Shown here: positions 28,190 through 40,889 of the stretch, piece by piece
Layout: each line of letters opens with the position of its first letter
Numbering within the stretch: position 1 is the first letter of the stretch
Assembly (NCBI RefSeq): GCF_000959525.1
Contig: NZ_CP009832.1
Coordinates: forward strand, 1,364,001-1,428,000
DNA from: Burkholderia multivorans ATCC BAA-247
GTDB lineage: Bacteria > Pseudomonadota > Gammaproteobacteria > Burkholderiales > Burkholderiaceae
Reading direction: 5' to 3'
DNA: 64,000 nucleotides
Position numbers and translations under genes: made by a program
Notes under the pieces: model-generated
What the model was told of the DNA's origin: nothing
The model's database searches: none
What the model saw: the letters and a program-made list of their open reading frames with translations, nothing else

Positions 28190-31100
28190 GCGCCGCTTCG
28201 CCATCGCAGCCGGCGCTCGAACTCGACGTGTTCGCGTGTCCGCTCGACGGCGTGAACCAGATCGAGGCATCTGCCGGCACCGGCAAGACATGGAACATCT
28301 GCGCGCTGTACGTGCGGCTGCTGCTCGAGCAGGATCTCGGCGCCGACCAGATCCTCGTCGTCACGTTTACGAAGGCGGCGACCGCCGAGCTGCACGAGCG
28401 GATTCGCGGCCGGCTTGCGCAGCTCGCGCATGCGCTCGACACGGGCGACGACGGCGGCGATCCGTTCGTCGCGAAGCTGTTCGAGACGACGCTCGCCGCG
28501 GGCGGTCCGCTCGATACCGCGACGGCGGCCAAGCGTATTCGCCGCGCGCTGCGCGCGTTCGACCAGGCGGCGATCCACACGATCCACGCGTTCTGCCAGC
28601 GGGCGTTGCAGGAAGCGCCGTTCGCGGCCGCGATGCCGTTCGCGTTCGAGATGGAAGCGGACGACGCGTCGCTGCGCTTCGAGCTCGCAGCCGATTTCTG
28701 GCGCACGCGCGTCGAACCGACGGCGGCGCGCTGGCCCGGTTTCGCCGCCTGGCTCGTGCAGTCGGGCGCGGGGCCGGCCGCGCTCGATGCGCAACTCGCG
28801 CGCCGCTTGAAGAAGCCGCTCGCCGCGCTGCGCTGGGACGGCGTCGCCGAGCCCGACGACTCGGCCGACGCCGCGGCGGCAGAATGCTTCGCGGAAGCGG
28901 CGCGTCTCTGGGAAGCCGAGCGCGACGCGATCGACGCACTGCTGCGTGCCGCGCAGCCGGCGCTGAACCAGCGCTCGCACAAGCCCGACGCGATCGCCGA
29001 GGCGTTCGCCGCATGGGGTGCGCATTTCGCGCAGCGCGATGCGGCCGCCGCGTTGCCGAAGGCCGCGCTGAAGCTCACGCGCACCGCACTCGAGAAGGCG
29101 ACGAAAAAGGGCGGCGCGACGCCCGAGCATCCGTTCTTCGACGTCGCCGACGCGCTCGAAGCGGCCGTCGCAGCCGCCGACGCCGCGCAGCGCGCTCGCT
29201 GGCTCGCGCTGATCGCCGAATGGCTCGACACGGCGCCGGCCGAGCTCGCCGAGCGCAAGCGGACGCGGCGCGTCGTGTCGTTCGACGATCTGCTTGCGAA
29301 CCTGTATCACGCACTGCATGCGCATCCGTGGCTCGCCGACACGCTGCGCGCGCGCTATCCGGCCGCGCTGATCGACGAGTTCCAGGACACCGATCCCTTG
29401 CAGTTCGCGATCTTCGACCGGATCTTCGCGCCGGCAGGCCCGCTCTTTCTCGTCGGCGATCCGAAGCAGGCGATCTACAGCTTTCGCGCAGCCGATCTGC
29501 ATACCTATCTCGCCGCCCGCGCGCGTGCGAGCGCGTGCTACACGCTTGCGGTCAATCAGCGTTCGACGCCGGCGATCGTCGAGGCATGCAACCGCTTTTT
29601 CCAGTCGAATCCGCGCGCCTTCGTGTTGGACGGGCTCGACTACTACCCGGTGCGCGCGGGCACGCGCACGCGTGCGCCGTTCGCGGACGAGACCGATCCG
29701 GCGCCGTCCGGCGACTTCCGGATCTGGATGCTGCCGGGCGGCGACGGCACGCTGCTCAAGCGCGATGCGCACGCACAGGCCGCACAGGCATGCGCGGCCG
29801 AGATCGCGCGGCTGATGCGCGGCGCGCGCGAGGGCCATGTCCGGCTCGGCGAGACGCCGCTGTCGCCGGGCGACATCGCGGTGCTCGTGCAGACGCACCG
29901 TCAGGGCAGCCTCGTGAAGCGCGTGCTCGCCGCGTGGGGCATCGGCAGCGTTGAACTTGCGCAGGCGTCGGTATTCTCGACGATCGATGCGGAGCAGCTC
30001 GAGCGCGTGCTCGCGGCGATCGATGCGCCCGGCGATCTGCGGCGTCTGCGCGCGGCGCTCGCGTCCGACTGGTTCGGCCTCGACGCCGGCGCACTGTGGC
30101 GCATGGAGCAGGGCGACGCCGATGCGCAACACGATGCGGGCGCAACCGATACGGCCGACGCGATGAGCTGGGTCGAGCGGTTTTCCCGCTATCGGCTGCT
30201 GTGGCGCGAACGCGGTTTCGCGGTGATGTGGCGCACGTTCGCGCGCGAGTTGCGGATCGCCGAGCGCCTGATGGCCGGCGCGGACGGCGAGCGCCGCGTG
30301 ACCGACATCAATCATCTGGCCGAACTGACGCAGGCGCGTGCGTCCGCGCAGCCGGGCATCGCGCCGACGCTGCGCTGGCTTGCCGCGCAGCGGCTCGACG
30401 GCGGCGGCGAGGAAGCGCAATTGCGGCTCGAATCGGACCGCAATCTCGTGCAGATCGTGACCGTACACAAATCGAAGGGGCTCGAATACGCGATCGTGTT
30501 CTGTCCGTTCCTGAACGACGGCGGCTTGCGCGAGCCGCCCGCATCGGCGCTGCCCGATGCGCGCGAGTATCACGACGAAGCGGGCGACGCGGTGCTGCAT
30601 TACGGCTGCGACGACGAGGCCGCCGCGCACGCGGCGCGCCAGGCATTGCGCGAGCAGGCCGCGGAACGCGCGCGGCTCGTGTACGTGGCGCTCACGCGCG
30701 CGGTCTATCGCTGCTATCTGGTCGCCGGGCCTTACCTCTCGTCGCGCTCGACGCGCGAGGCGCGGCGCAGCGTGCTGAACTGGCTCGTCGCCGGCGCGGG
30801 CCGGTCGTTCGATGCGTGGCTCGGCGAGCCGCCGGACGATGCCGAACTCGATGCCGCATGGCGCGCGCTCGCGGGCGGCCCGGTCAGCGTCGCGCCGCTG
30901 CCGGCGCCCGCACGCCGCGAGCGGCTGCCGGCCGGCCACGATGCGTCGCAGACGCTCGCCGCGCGTCACGCGACGCGCGTGCTGCGCGATGCGTGGCGGA
31001 TGGCGAGCTTCAGCTCGTTGACTGCGTCGATCGCGCGCGAGGAGGCCGGTGTCGCACCGGTGCCGGACGACGAATTACGGCCGGACCACGACGCGCTCGC

Positions 31101-31896
31101 GGCGCTCGTGCCGGGCGCCGACATCGGTGCGGCGGCGACCGTCGCGCCGGAACCGCCCGACGACGATATTCTCGTCTTTCCGCGCGGCGCGGCGGCCGGC
31201 GAGTGCCTGCACCGGCTGTTCGAGTTGAGCCGTTTCGCGGAGCCCGCATCGTGGCCCGCCGCTGCGCTCGGCGCGTTGCACGATCGTCCCGTCGAAGCCG
31301 AGCCCGCGCTTGCCGAGCGGCTGCCGGCGATGATGGTGCGGCTCGTCGACGACGTCGTGCATACCGAGCTCGTTCCCGGGCTGCGGCTCGCCGATCTCGA
31401 TCCGTCGAAGCGGCTGAACGAAATGGGCTTCCTGTTTCCCGCGCCGTCGCTCGATCTCGGCGCGCTGCGCCGGCTGCTCGTCACGCACGGCTATCCGGAC
31501 GTCGCGCTGGACGCGGGCACGCTCGCCGGTTTCATCAAAGGTTTCATCGACATGATCGTCGAACATGACGGCCGCTTCTGGATCGTCGACTGGAAGTCGA
31601 ACCATCTCGGCACGACGCCCGATGCATACGGCCCGCAGGCACTCGACGCCGCGATGGCCGATCATGCTTATCACCTGCAGGCGCTGCTCTATACGGTCGC
31701 GCTGCATCGCTATCTGCGCACGCGGCTTGCCGGCTACGACTACGATCGGCACATCGCCGGGTATCTGTACCTGTTCGTGCGCGGCGTGCGGCCCGATTGG
31801 CGCAGCGGCGGCGCACCGGCCGGCGTGCATGCGCGGCGCCCGGCGCGCGAGCTCGTCGACGCGCTCGACCGGATGATGGAAGGGGGGGCGGCATGA
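28186..31896 (+). CDS. recB: exodeoxyribonuclease V beta subunit (RecB)
   Basis: A 1236-residue 3'-5' SF1 helicase with C-terminal nuclease. Walker A is ASAGTGKTW (residues 28-36) and motif II is [13 protein letters not shown] (about residue 395). Motif V/VI-like segments are [14 protein letters not shown] and [15 protein letters not shown]. The nuclease domain near residues 1115-1140 shows [11 protein letters not shown] and [11 protein letters not shown], giving the catalytic Asp and D-x-K pair. GGAGG lies just before the ATG, which overlaps the recC stop codon. All catalytic motifs are intact. Confidence 0.96.
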   Translation: MSAASPSQPALELDVFACPLDGVNQIEASAGTGKTWNICALYVRLLLEQDLGADQILVVTFTKAATAELHERIRGRLAQLAHALDTGDDGGDPFVAKLFETTLAAGGPLDTATAAKRIRRALRAFDQAAIHTIHAFCQRALQEAPFAAAMPFAFEMEADDASLRFELAADFWRTRVEPTAARWPGFAAWLVQSGAGPAALDAQLARRLKKPLAALRWDGVAEPDDSADAAAAECFAEAARLWEAERDAIDALLRAAQPALNQRSHKPDAIAEAFAAWGAHFAQRDAAAALPKAALKLTRTALEKATKKGGATPEHPFFDVADALEAAVAAADAAQRARWLALIAEWLDTAPAELAERKRTRRVVSFDDLLANLYHALHAHPWLADTLRARYPAALIDEFQDTDPLQFAIFDRIFAPAGPLFLVGDPKQAIYSFRAADLHTYLAARARASACYTLAVNQRSTPAIVEACNRFFQSNPRAFVLDGLDYYPVRAGTRTRAPFADETDPAPSGDFRIWMLPGGDGTLLKRDAHAQAAQACAAEIARLMRGAREGHVRLGETPLSPGDIAVLVQTHRQGSLVKRVLAAWGIGSVELAQASVFSTIDAEQLERVLAAIDAPGDLRRLRAALASDWFGLDAGALWRMEQGDADAQHDAGATDTADAMSWVERFSRYRLLWRERGFAVMWRTFARELRIAERLMAGADGERRVTDINHLAELTQARASAQPGIAPTLRWLAAQRLDGGGEEAQLRLESDRNLVQIVTVHKSKGLEYAIVFCPFLNDGGLREPPASALPDAREYHDEAGDAVLHYGCDDEAAAHAARQALREQAAERARLVYVALTRAVYRCYLVAGPYLSSRSTREARRSVLNWLVAGAGRSFDAWLGEPPDDAELDAAWRALAGGPVSVAPLPAPARRERLPAGHDASQTLAARHATRVLRDAWRMASFSSLTASIAREEAGVAPVPDDELRPDHDALAALVPGADIGAAATVAPEPPDDDILVFPRGAAAGECLHRLFELSRFAEPASWPAAALGALHDRPVEAEPALAERLPAMMVRLVDDVVHTELVPGLRLADLDPSKRLNEMGFLFPAPSLDLGALRRLLVTHGYPDVALDAGTLAGFIKGFIDMIVEHDGRFWIVDWKSNHLGTTPDAYGPQALDAAMADHAYHLQALLYTVALHRYLRTRLAGYDYDRHIAGYLYLFVRGVRPDWRSGGAPAGVHARRPARELVDALDRMMEGGAA

Positions 31897-34181
31897 ACGT
31901 GTCCGACGATACGCTCGAATTCACCGGCGGCCTTGTCGCGCGGCTGCCCGAGCCGGCGGACTTCGGTATCGCGCTCGCGGAGGGCTTCGCGCGCCGGATC
32001 GGCGATCTCGCGCGGCGCGCGGGCGCACCGGCCGAGGCCGCGCGCTGGGCCGCACGCGCGGCCTTCGCGACGAGCCGCGCGACCGCGGCCGGTCACGTCT
32101 GCGTGTCGCTCGGTGCGCTCGCGCAGCGCTACGAGGCGACGCTCGACGACGTGCGCGCGGCGCTCGCGGCAAGCGGCGTCGTCGCGTTCGGCACGCTCGT
32201 GCGCGGCGACGAGCGGCCGCTGCTCGTCGACCGGCACGATCACCTGTATCTGTCGCGCTATTTCGACTACGAACGGCGTCTTGCCGATGCGCTCGTCGCG
32301 CAGGCCGGCGTCGCGCGCGCGGACGATGCGCTGTCGCCCGAGCGCCTGCGCGAGAACCTGACGCGCTATTTCGGTCCGGCGACCGGCGAAGTCGACTGGC
32401 AGCGTGTCGCGGCGATCGTCGCGCTGACGGGCCGCGTGACGATCGTCAGTGGCGGCCCCGGCACCGGGAAGACGACGACCGTCGTCGGCGTGCTGGCCTG
32501 TCTGCTCGACGCGCATCCGGCGCTGCGCGTTGCGCTCGCCGCGCCGACCGGCAAGGCCGCGCAGCGCATGCAGGAAGCGCTGCACGCGCGGGCCGGCGAC
32601 CTGCCGCCCGAGCTGGCGGCGCGGCTGCCCGACACGTCGTACACGCTGCACCGGCTGCTCGGCGGCGGCGGTGCGTCGGGCTTTCGCCATCATCGCGACA
32701 ACCCGCTGCCGTACGACCTGATCGTCGTCGACGAAGCGTCGATGATCGACGTCGCGCTGGCCGCGCATCTGCTCGATGCGCTCGCGCCGGGCGCGCGGCT
32801 CGTGCTGCTCGGCGACAAGGATCAGCTTGCGGCGGTCGAGGCGGGCGCGGTGTTCGCGGAATTGAGCGCACGGCCGACGTTTACCGCCGCCGCGCGCACG
32901 CGCATCGCGCAGGCGCTGGGGATCGACGAAGCGGCGTTCGTTGCGGCATTGCCGGTGCCGGACGATGGGGCGAGCGAGAACGGAGCGACGTCGGCAGCTT
33001 CGCCCGTGGCGTCGCCGCCGCCTACCGCTGCCGCGCGCAAAACGACACGCAAGCGAACGGTCGATGTGCGGCAAGCGTCGCTGTTCGACGACGAACCGCA
33101 GGACGATGGCGCCAGGGCGGCCGACAGCGACTCCTCGCCACGATCGTCCACCGACGCCACCAACGCCACGGAGCCGCACGACGCCGCGCCCGCGTGGATC
33201 GAAGGCGAGGAACTCGCATGGCTCGATGCTGCCGTGCTGCCGCCGCTCGACGCGAACGCGATGGCGCTCGCGTCGACGCCCGCAGCGGCGGCGTCGGCAC
33301 GCATCGAAGCGACTGCACCGTCGCCCGCCGCGTCCGCGCCCGCGCCGCTGGCCGACTGCGTCGTCTGGCTCGAACGCAATTACAGGTTCGGGCTCGATTC
33401 GCCGATCGGCCGGCTGTCGCTTGCGATCCGCCGCGGCGACGTGCAGGCCGCGCTCGATGCGTTGCCCGCCGACGACGCAGCCGCCGCGTCGTTTTACGAA
33501 GATGCAGGGGATATGCTCGCCGCGGCGACGATCGACCGGCTCGCGCGGCGGTTCGACGCCTATCTCGACGCGCTGCGCACGGCGCTGGCCGCGCCCACAC
33601 CCGATCCGCTGCCGCTGTTCGACGCACTCAACCGGTTCCGGATCCTCTGCGCGACGCGCAACGGCTCGCGTGGCGCGGAACACGTGAACGCACTCGTCGC
33701 CGCGCAGGTGCGGCGCGCCGCGCGCGTGCCGCTCGCGGTCGGTGCGCACTGGTTCACGGGGCGGCCGATCATGGTCACGCGCAACGACTACGCGCTCGGC
33801 CTCTTCAACGGCGACATCGGAATTGCGCTGCCCGATGCGAACGGCGTGCTGCGCGTGTGGTTCCGCCGCGCGGACGACACCGCGCGTGCGGTGTCGCCAG
33901 CCGCGCTGCCGCCGCACGAGACGGCGTTTGCGCTGACGGTCCACAAGTCGCAGGGCTCCGAGTTCGACGAGGCCGCGCTGGTGCTGCCGGCATCGTTCGG
34001 TCGCGTGCTGACGCGCGAACTCGTCTATACCGCCGTCACGCGCGCGCGCACGCGCGTGGAGGTGATCGGGTCGCGGCACGTGCTCGCGCAGGCAGTCGCG
34101 GCCCGCACGCAGCGCGATTCGGGCCTGTCGGCACGCGTCGACGAAGCGCTCGCGCGACGTCGCGCGGAGGCGGCGCGATGA
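31893..34181 (+). CDS. recD: exodeoxyribonuclease V alpha subunit (RecD) with long linker
   Basis: A 762-residue 5'-3' SF1 helicase. Walker A is [11 protein letters not shown] (about residues 185-195) and motif II is [12 protein letters not shown]. The C-terminal helicase part has [19 protein letters not shown] and [17 protein letters not shown]. Between about residues 340 and 485 lies a Ser/Ala/Thr/Pro-rich, low-complexity linker that compact RecD proteins lack. It contains QASLF (residues 394-398), resembling a beta-clamp-binding pentapeptide. The start overlaps the recB stop (ATGA), and the stop overlaps arfB. Confidence 0.94.
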   Translation: MNVSDDTLEFTGGLVARLPEPADFGIALAEGFARRIGDLARRAGAPAEAARWAARAAFATSRATAAGHVCVSLGALAQRYEATLDDVRAALAASGVVAFGTLVRGDERPLLVDRHDHLYLSRYFDYERRLADALVAQAGVARADDALSPERLRENLTRYFGPATGEVDWQRVAAIVALTGRVTIVSGGPGTGKTTTVVGVLACLLDAHPALRVALAAPTGKAAQRMQEALHARAGDLPPELAARLPDTSYTLHRLLGGGGASGFRHHRDNPLPYDLIVVDEASMIDVALAAHLLDALAPGARLVLLGDKDQLAAVEAGAVFAELSARPTFTAAARTRIAQALGIDEAAFVAALPVPDDGASENGATSAASPVASPPPTAAARKTTRKRTVDVRQASLFDDEPQDDGARAADSDSSPRSSTDATNATEPHDAAPAWIEGEELAWLDAAVLPPLDANAMALASTPAAAASARIEATAPSPAASAPAPLADCVVWLERNYRFGLDSPIGRLSLAIRRGDVQAALDALPADDAAAASFYEDAGDMLAAATIDRLARRFDAYLDALRTALAAPTPDPLPLFDALNRFRILCATRNGSRGAEHVNALVAAQVRRAARVPLAVGAHWFTGRPIMVTRNDYALGLFNGDIGIALPDANGVLRVWFRRADDTARAVSPAALPPHETAFALTVHKSQGSEFDEAALVLPASFGRVLTRELVYTAVTRARTRVEVIGSRHVLAQAVAARTQRDSGLSARVDEALARRRAEAAR

Positions 34182-34582
34182 TGATCCGCTACACGCTCGA
34201 TCCGGCCGACGTCGAATGGACGGCCGTGCGCGCGCAAGGCGCGGGCGGGCAGAACGTGAACAAGGTGTCGAGCGCGATTCATCTGCGCTTCGATATTCGC
34301 GTGTCGTCGTTGCCGCCGGTGCTGAAGGAGCGGCTGCTCGCGCTGTCCGACCAGCGGATCACGCGCGACGGCGTCGTGGTGATCAAGTCGCAGGAATACC
34401 GGACGCAGGACAAGAACCGCGAAGCCGCGCTCGCGCGGCTCGATGCGCTGATTCGCAGCGTCGCGTTCACGCCGCGCGCGCGGATCGCGACGCGGCCGAC
34501 CCGCGCGTCGAAGGAGCGTCGGCTCGAGCACAAGGCGCGCCGTAGCGCGGTGAAGTCGGGGCGCGGCAAGATCGTCGACTGA
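34178..34582 (+). CDS. arfB: peptidyl-tRNA hydrolase ArfB (ribosome rescue)
   Basis: A 134-residue release-factor-like protein that frees stalled ribosomes on non-stop mRNAs. The catalytic GGQ is at residues 23-25 ([19 protein letters not shown]). The basic C-terminal tail ([20 protein letters not shown] and on to the end) is the element that enters the empty mRNA channel. GCGGAGG lies upstream of the ATG. It is the fourth gene of the recCBD unit with an overlapping start, a link between break repair and ribosome rescue that may be only an expression convenience. Confidence 0.92.
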   Translation: MMIRYTLDPADVEWTAVRAQGAGGQNVNKVSSAIHLRFDIRVSSLPPVLKERLLALSDQRITRDGVVVIKSQEYRTQDKNREAALARLDALIRSVAFTPRARIATRPTRASKERRLEHKARRSAVKSGRGKIVD

Positions 34583-34632
34583 GCGGCGGCGCAAGCGCGC
34601 CCATCGCGCCATCGAACGCGCGCGATCCGGCG

Positions 34633-35904
34633 CTAACGCATCACCGTGCCCGCGCTGTCGAGTACGAAATCGACGCAGAAGACGACGAGCTGCCCGCGCG
34701 CATGCGTTGCCACGGCCGCCGTATAGCAGTCGCGGCCTTCGGTCAGCGAAAAATGCGGTCCCATCAGCGCGACGCGGCCGGGTGCCGCGATCGCGCGCTG
34801 GAAGTACGGCCGCCGCGACCAGTTGCTGTGGGTCTCCGGAAACAGCGGCGCGAGCCGCGTCGTGCCGGCCGGGCCCGGAGCGCCGATCGACGGCAGGAAC
34901 TGCTCGCCGATCTCGTCGGTGACGAATACGCGCCGTGCGGCCGGCACCGCGAACACGCGCTGCGCGGCATCGTGCAGATCGCCGCTCGCGGCAAACGCCG
35001 CAGCGCCCGCAAGCACGAGCCGCTCGATCGCGTCGAAGCCCGGCTGCGCAGGAGCCGGCGGCGCATGCCGGCGCGCGATGAAACGCTGCCACGCCGCATC
35101 GAGCATCGCGGGCACGGCCGCACTCGCGTGCGCGATCGACGTGTCGGGCTGGCCGAACTGAAAGCCCTGCACGAAGTCGATGTCGGCATCCATCAGCGCC
35201 TGCAGCGCGTCGTCGCTTTCGACGCCTTCGGCGAGCACCATCGCGCCGGCCTGATGCAGCATCGACACGAGATGATGCATGATCCGGCGATCGTCGGGCG
35301 ACCATGTCGAACGCTCGACGAGCGAGCGGTCGAGCTTCACGATGTCGGGCCGCGCACGCCACACGCGGTCGAAGTTCGAGAACCCGGTGCCGAAATCGTC
35401 GATCGCGATCAGGAAGTCGCGATGCTGGATCATGTCGATCGTGCGCGCGAGTGCGGCTTCGTCGCGCGCGGGCTGCTCGATGACCTCGAGCACGATGCGG
35501 TTCGGCGACAGCGAGAAGTGGCGGCACAGCGCTTCGACGAACTCGCGCTGCACGAGGCCCGAATCGAGCACGCGCGGCGTTACGTTCAGGAACAGCCAGC
35601 CGTCGCCGATGCCTTGCGCGACGAAGTTGGCCGTATGCAGGCAGCGCGCGAGCCGGTCGAGCAGCAACGAATCGGCGTCGTTGCGCGTGCGGTCGAACAG
35701 CGCGGTCGGCGAGATCAGCATGCCGTTCGCGTCGACCACGCGCAGCAGTGCCTCGTAGCCGACCACGCGCTTGTGCGTGATCGACAGCACGGGCTGGAAC
35801 GCGCTGCGCAGCGTCGTGCCGCGGTAGGTCGCGACCCAGCCGCCGGGCGTCGGTGTCAGGCGATCGAGGAGGGAGTCGAGCGAGAGATCGCGCGAGGACT
35901 TCAT
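34633..35904 (-). CDS. EAL-domain c-di-GMP phosphodiesterase with C-terminal sensor-like domain
   Basis: A 423-residue soluble protein. The EAL domain spans about residues 30-255 with its catalytic set intact: E51 (YEALLR), N107 (FLNVTP), E140 (VLEVIE), D169-D170 (IDDFGTG), K190 (VKLDRS), E226 (AEGVES) and Q246 (DFVQGFQFG). It should therefore hydrolyse c-di-GMP. Residues about 285-423 form a separate alpha/beta domain (RVFAVPAARRVFVTDEIGEQ, then FQRAIAAPGRVALMGPHFS) like the PAS/Cache-type C-terminus of YkuI, so activity may be ligand-controlled. No GGDEF domain and no TM segment are present. It converges with arfB. Confidence 0.88.
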   Translation of the reverse strand: MKSSRDLSLDSLLDRLTPTPGGWVATYRGTTLRSAFQPVLSITHKRVVGYEALLRVVDANGMLISPTALFDRTRNDADSLLLDRLARCLHTANFVAQGIGDGWLFLNVTPRVLDSGLVQREFVEALCRHFSLSPNRIVLEVIEQPARDEAALARTIDMIQHRDFLIAIDDFGTGFSNFDRVWRARPDIVKLDRSLVERSTWSPDDRRIMHHLVSMLHQAGAMVLAEGVESDDALQALMDADIDFVQGFQFGQPDTSIAHASAAVPAMLDAAWQRFIARRHAPPAPAQPGFDAIERLVLAGAAAFAASGDLHDAAQRVFAVPAARRVFVTDEIGEQFLPSIGAPGPAGTTRLAPLFPETHSNWSRRPYFQRAIAAPGRVALMGPHFSLTEGRDCYTAAVATHARGQLVVFCVDFVLDSAGTVMR

Positions 35905-36108
35905 GTCGGTAGCGCGCTGGCGCGAACGGAAGGGGCGATTTCACGCCGCCACGCAGGTGCGATCGCGCGCGAACGCGGATGCGGGAGAACGTGGGACATC
36001 GGGGCCGCCTTCTGCGGATGAGTGTTCGCAGTGTACCGGGAATGGCGCGGCGCGCGTATCAGGGTAACTCCACACGCGCCGCGCCGGCCGCGCGCCGCCG
36101 GCCGGCCC

Positions 36109-37035
36109 TCAGGCCGCTTCGCCGCCGCGCGGGCCGATGCCGGGAATGCGCTTGATCGCACCGGTCGCGAGCGCGGTGCCGACGAGCACGATCGCGCAAC
36201 CTTCGACCATCGCGAGCGACACCTGTTCGCCGAGAAACAGCGCGCCCCACAGCAGCCCGAACACCGGGATCACGAACGTCACGGTGATCGCGCGTGCGGG
36301 GCCGATATGCGAGATCAGAAAGAAGAAGATGAAATACGCGACGCCCGTGCACGCGATGCCGAGCGCGAGCACGGCGCCCCACGCGTGCGCGCTGACGGCC
36401 GCGGCCGGCCACGTCGCGATCGCGAACGGCACGAGCAGGACGGTCGAGCCGATCATGCTGCCGGTCGCGTTGATCAGCGGGTCGACGCCGCCGAGCTTGC
36501 GTTTCGTGTAGTTCGCGGCGATCCCGTAGAGCAGCGTCGCGCCGAGCGCGGCTGCCGCGGCGAGTGCCGTGGTGCCGGCGCCGGCGTCGCCGTGCGCGGT
36601 CGCGACCTGATCCCACACGAGCGTCAGCACACCGGCGAAGCCGATCACGAGCCCGAGCGCGCGCAACCACGACAGCTTGTCCTTCAACCACAGATAGGCG
36701 ACGAGTGCGCCCCACAGCGGCGTCGTCGCGTTGATCACCGACGTCACGCCGGCCGACAGCGTCAGCTCGGCGAACGCGAACAGACAGAACGGCGCGCCGG
36801 AATTGAGCACGCCGACGACGAACAGCGGCCCCGCATGGCGACGCAGCCGCGCGGCGAGATCGGCGGCGGGGAAGCGCGTGAGCGCGAACGCAGTCAGGAA
36901 CAGCGCGCCGATCCCGACGCGCAGCGCCATCAGCGGCGCGACGCCGAATTCGGCGACGCCGATCCGGATGAACAGGAACGACGCGCCCCATAGGGCGGCG
37001 AGCACGGTCAGCAACAGCGCATTTTTCGGGGACAT
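36109..37035 (-). CDS. EamA/DMT-family transporter
   Basis: A 308-residue membrane protein of ten TM helices in two EamA repeats. The first begins ALLLTVLAALWGASFLFIRI and includes VTSVINATTPLWGALVAYLW. The second begins about residue 155 (TTALAAAAALGATLLYGIAA) and includes VIPVFGLLWGALFLGEQVS. The ...WG..F.GE.V segment is diagnostic. Family members export amino acids or metabolites; the substrate is unknown. The gene stands alone, about 70 bp upstream of small non-coding sequence. Confidence 0.85.
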   Translation of the reverse strand: MSPKNALLLTVLAALWGASFLFIRIGVAEFGVAPLMALRVGIGALFLTAFALTRFPAADLAARLRRHAGPLFVVGVLNSGAPFCLFAFAELTLSAGVTSVINATTPLWGALVAYLWLKDKLSWLRALGLVIGFAGVLTLVWDQVATAHGDAGAGTTALAAAAALGATLLYGIAANYTKRKLGGVDPLINATGSMIGSTVLLVPFAIATWPAAAVSAHAWGAVLALGIACTGVAYFIFFFLISHIGPARAITVTFVIPVFGLLWGALFLGEQVSLAMVEGCAIVLVGTALATGAIKRIPGIGPRGGEAA

Positions 37036-37213
37036 CGGGCGGGCGGCAGAGGGTGGATGCGCTGAATCTTACACCGCGTTACGGCCGGTCGTTTCACGAT
37101 CGAATGAAACGACAAGAAACGGGAAGAGGGGGAAGAGCGCGCGGCGCCGCGACGGCGCAACGCGCGCCATGCGCTATGCAACCGCGACGACGCGCATGGG
37201 TTGCCTGCGGCCG

Positions 37214-37450
37214 TCAGTGATGGCGCCAGCCGCCGCGTCCGCCGCCGAAGCCGAAGTTCAGCGACAGCGACGGGCCCCAGTAGCCGCCCCAAGCCGGCGC
37301 ATAGGCGGGCGCCGGATAGTAGTAGACGGGTGCGGGATCGACATAGACGGGCGCCGGCTGAACCGGCGCGGCCGCGTAATAGCCGTACGGGTAGTAGCAG
37401 CCGGCGAGCGCCGTGCAAGCGAGCGCGGCGGCGACGAGCGTCCTGTTCAT
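37214..37450 (-). CDS. Tyr/Pro/Gly-rich small lipoprotein
   Basis: A 78-residue protein with signal MNRTLVAAALACTALAGC ending in the lipobox (ALAGC). The mature chain is almost entirely Tyr, Pro, Ala and Gly (YPYGYYAAAPVQPAPVYV) and ends in a Gly/His/Trp cluster (GGGRGGWRHH). Such proteins are often annotated as YXWGXW or outer-membrane-associated lipoproteins of unknown role. The upstream extension of the open frame is Arg-rich and unlikely to be used. I see no feature in the 313-bp gap 37451-37763 to its right. Confidence 0.65.
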   Translation of the reverse strand: MNRTLVAAALACTALAGCYYPYGYYAAAPVQPAPVYVDPAPVYYYPAPAYAPAWGGYWGPSLSLNFGFGGGRGGWRHH

Positions 37451-37763
37451 GATGTCACTCCGGCGGCCGACGAGCGGCCGATGCGTGGGTCGTGCGCGCC
37501 GTCGTGAACGGCGCGGTATCGCGCCGGCCTGCTTCGTACGCACCGTGAATCGTCATCCGAATGCGCGTGCGCGCGGGCGTTCGCGCGATTACACGCGAAG
37601 CATACGCCGCGCACCGGTGACACGCTGTACGAAACGGTAACGGATCATTTCCGCACCCGCGCGCGAGCGGCTCATGCGAAAACGGCGCTTCGCTGCCGCG
37701 CAAGCGCCGTGGGCGGACCGGAGCGACATGTCGCGCACCGCATCGCGGCGCGCGTGGTGCCGC

Positions 37764-37976
37764 TTACTTGCCGACCTGGTTGCCGATCAGGCCGCCGGCC
37801 GCTGCGCCGCCCAACGTCGACAGCGCGTTGCCGCCGATTGCCGCGCCCGCGACGCCGCCGACGCCCGCACCGATTGCCGTGTCACGCTGGCGCCTCGTCA
37901 TCGAGTCGCAGGCCGACAGGCTGGCCACCGTTGCGACGAGGAGAGCGCACACCCCAATACGCCGAATCGAGTTCAT
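37764..37976 (-). CDS. OsmB-like glycine-zipper lipoprotein
   Basis: A 70-residue protein. The signal MNSIRRIGVCALLVATVASL ends in the lipobox LSAC. The mature part is a glycine-zipper segment (AIGAGVGGVAGAAIGGNALS and GAAAGGLIGNQVGK) typical of OsmB and Rcs-family lipoproteins, which sit in the outer membrane and are stress-induced in enterics. It is the correct C-terminal piece of a much longer open frame that is otherwise antisense shadow. Monocistronic as far as can be seen. Confidence 0.75.
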   Translation of the reverse strand: MNSIRRIGVCALLVATVASLSACDSMTRRQRDTAIGAGVGGVAGAAIGGNALSTLGGAAAGGLIGNQVGK

Positions 37977-38152
37977 GATCGTTGTCCTTGTGGTAGTGAA
38001 CGGAAGGGCGCGCGGCCGGCCCGCGGCCGCGCATGAATTCAATCTACGCGCGCGCCTGCGGTGCTGCTGTAAGGACTTGTTAAGCCCCGACGCGTTTCGT
38101 AATGAATTGTTTCGCCCCCACGCACAGGCACGCGCGATGCGAGCGGGCGCGC

Positions 38153-38177
38153 AAAAAAGCCCGCGCGAAGGCGGGCT
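38153..38177 (-). terminator. rho-independent terminator of thiC
   Basis: On the minus strand AGCCCGC and GCGGGCT form a 7-bp stem with a 6-nt loop, followed by six Ts. It lies about 35 bp past the thiC stop. Confidence 0.8.
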
Positions 38178-38212
38178 CGACGAACGACGTGCGCGCCGCG
38201 GCGCGCCGTGCG

Positions 38213-40252
<2,040 letters not shown>

Positions 40253-40278
40253 TCAGAGGGATGGCGGCGAAGCCCGTA

Positions 40279-40376
40279 CGCTTCCCTGCGCTGGCATTAT
40301 CCAGATCAGGTTCAAAGGGTATTTCTCACCCACAATGCCGGCCGGTTCGACCGGGAGCATTGCAGGACCCCCGCGT
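40279..40376 (-). promoter_or_regulatory. TPP (THI-box) riboswitch of thiC
   Basis: The minus strand shows the conserved THI elements in order: GGGGTCC at the 5' side, TGAGAAATACCC, TTTGAACCTGATC, GGATAATGCCAGC and AGGGAAGC. These form the pyrimidine- and pyrophosphate-sensing helices. The aptamer ends about 135 nt before the thiC start. No T-run follows the aptamer before thiC, so translational control (masking AAGGAG at about 40150) is more likely than transcription termination. The rest of the 40145-40889 gap holds only the terminator at 40696-40729. Confidence 0.93.
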
Positions 40377-40695
40377 TAGCAAGGGCACACGATACACCGG
40401 CTTCGCGGCGGATTCAACCGGAACCGGCCGCGGCGCGACGTGCGCGCGCAGCATCGCCGGCGCCCGCCTCGCACGCACTGCGCGACGCACGCGTGTGCCG
40501 GCGGCTGCGCACTGCAGCATCGTGCCGTGCGGCGTGTGCGGAAAACTTCGGGACCGCGATCGTTTCGACGGGCGTCGCCGCTTTGCGGCGTACGACACGC
40601 GCGCCGGCCGCCGAAATGTCGCGCCGAAACGTCAGTCCTGTTCCTTTCAGCAGTGTCAGGCGATGCTTTCGAATCCTTGGTGCCATAATGCCGAG

Positions 40696-40729
40696 CGTGC
40701 GCAGCCGTTGCGGTTGCGCACGTTTTTTT
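40696..40729 (+). terminator. rho-independent terminator upstream of EamA gene
   Basis: CGTGCGCA (40696-40703) pairs with TGCGCACG (40715-40722) around an 11-nt loop, followed by seven Ts. No plus-strand gene ends here. A CATAAT -10-like hexamer sits just upstream at 40684-40689. It may belong to an unidentified short transcript or act as an attenuator for the EamA gene 160 bp downstream. Confidence 0.65.
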
Positions 40730-40889
40730 GTCCCTCTGCCGCCGCCTGCCGGTTTTCATTCGTCGCCGTTCGCACTGTCATGTCGTTCCGCACGTCCGCT
40801 TTCGCTTTCCCGGCCCTGTCAGGGCCGCTTGCCGGCGTCGCCGGCGTCTTTCGGCGGAGCACGCGGCGCGACGTGCGGGCGGTCAGGCC

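Noticed and set aside
25487-28291. Long leftward frames opposite recC, recB and recD
   Set aside because: Arg-rich shadows of the recCBD genes, with no start signals or domains.
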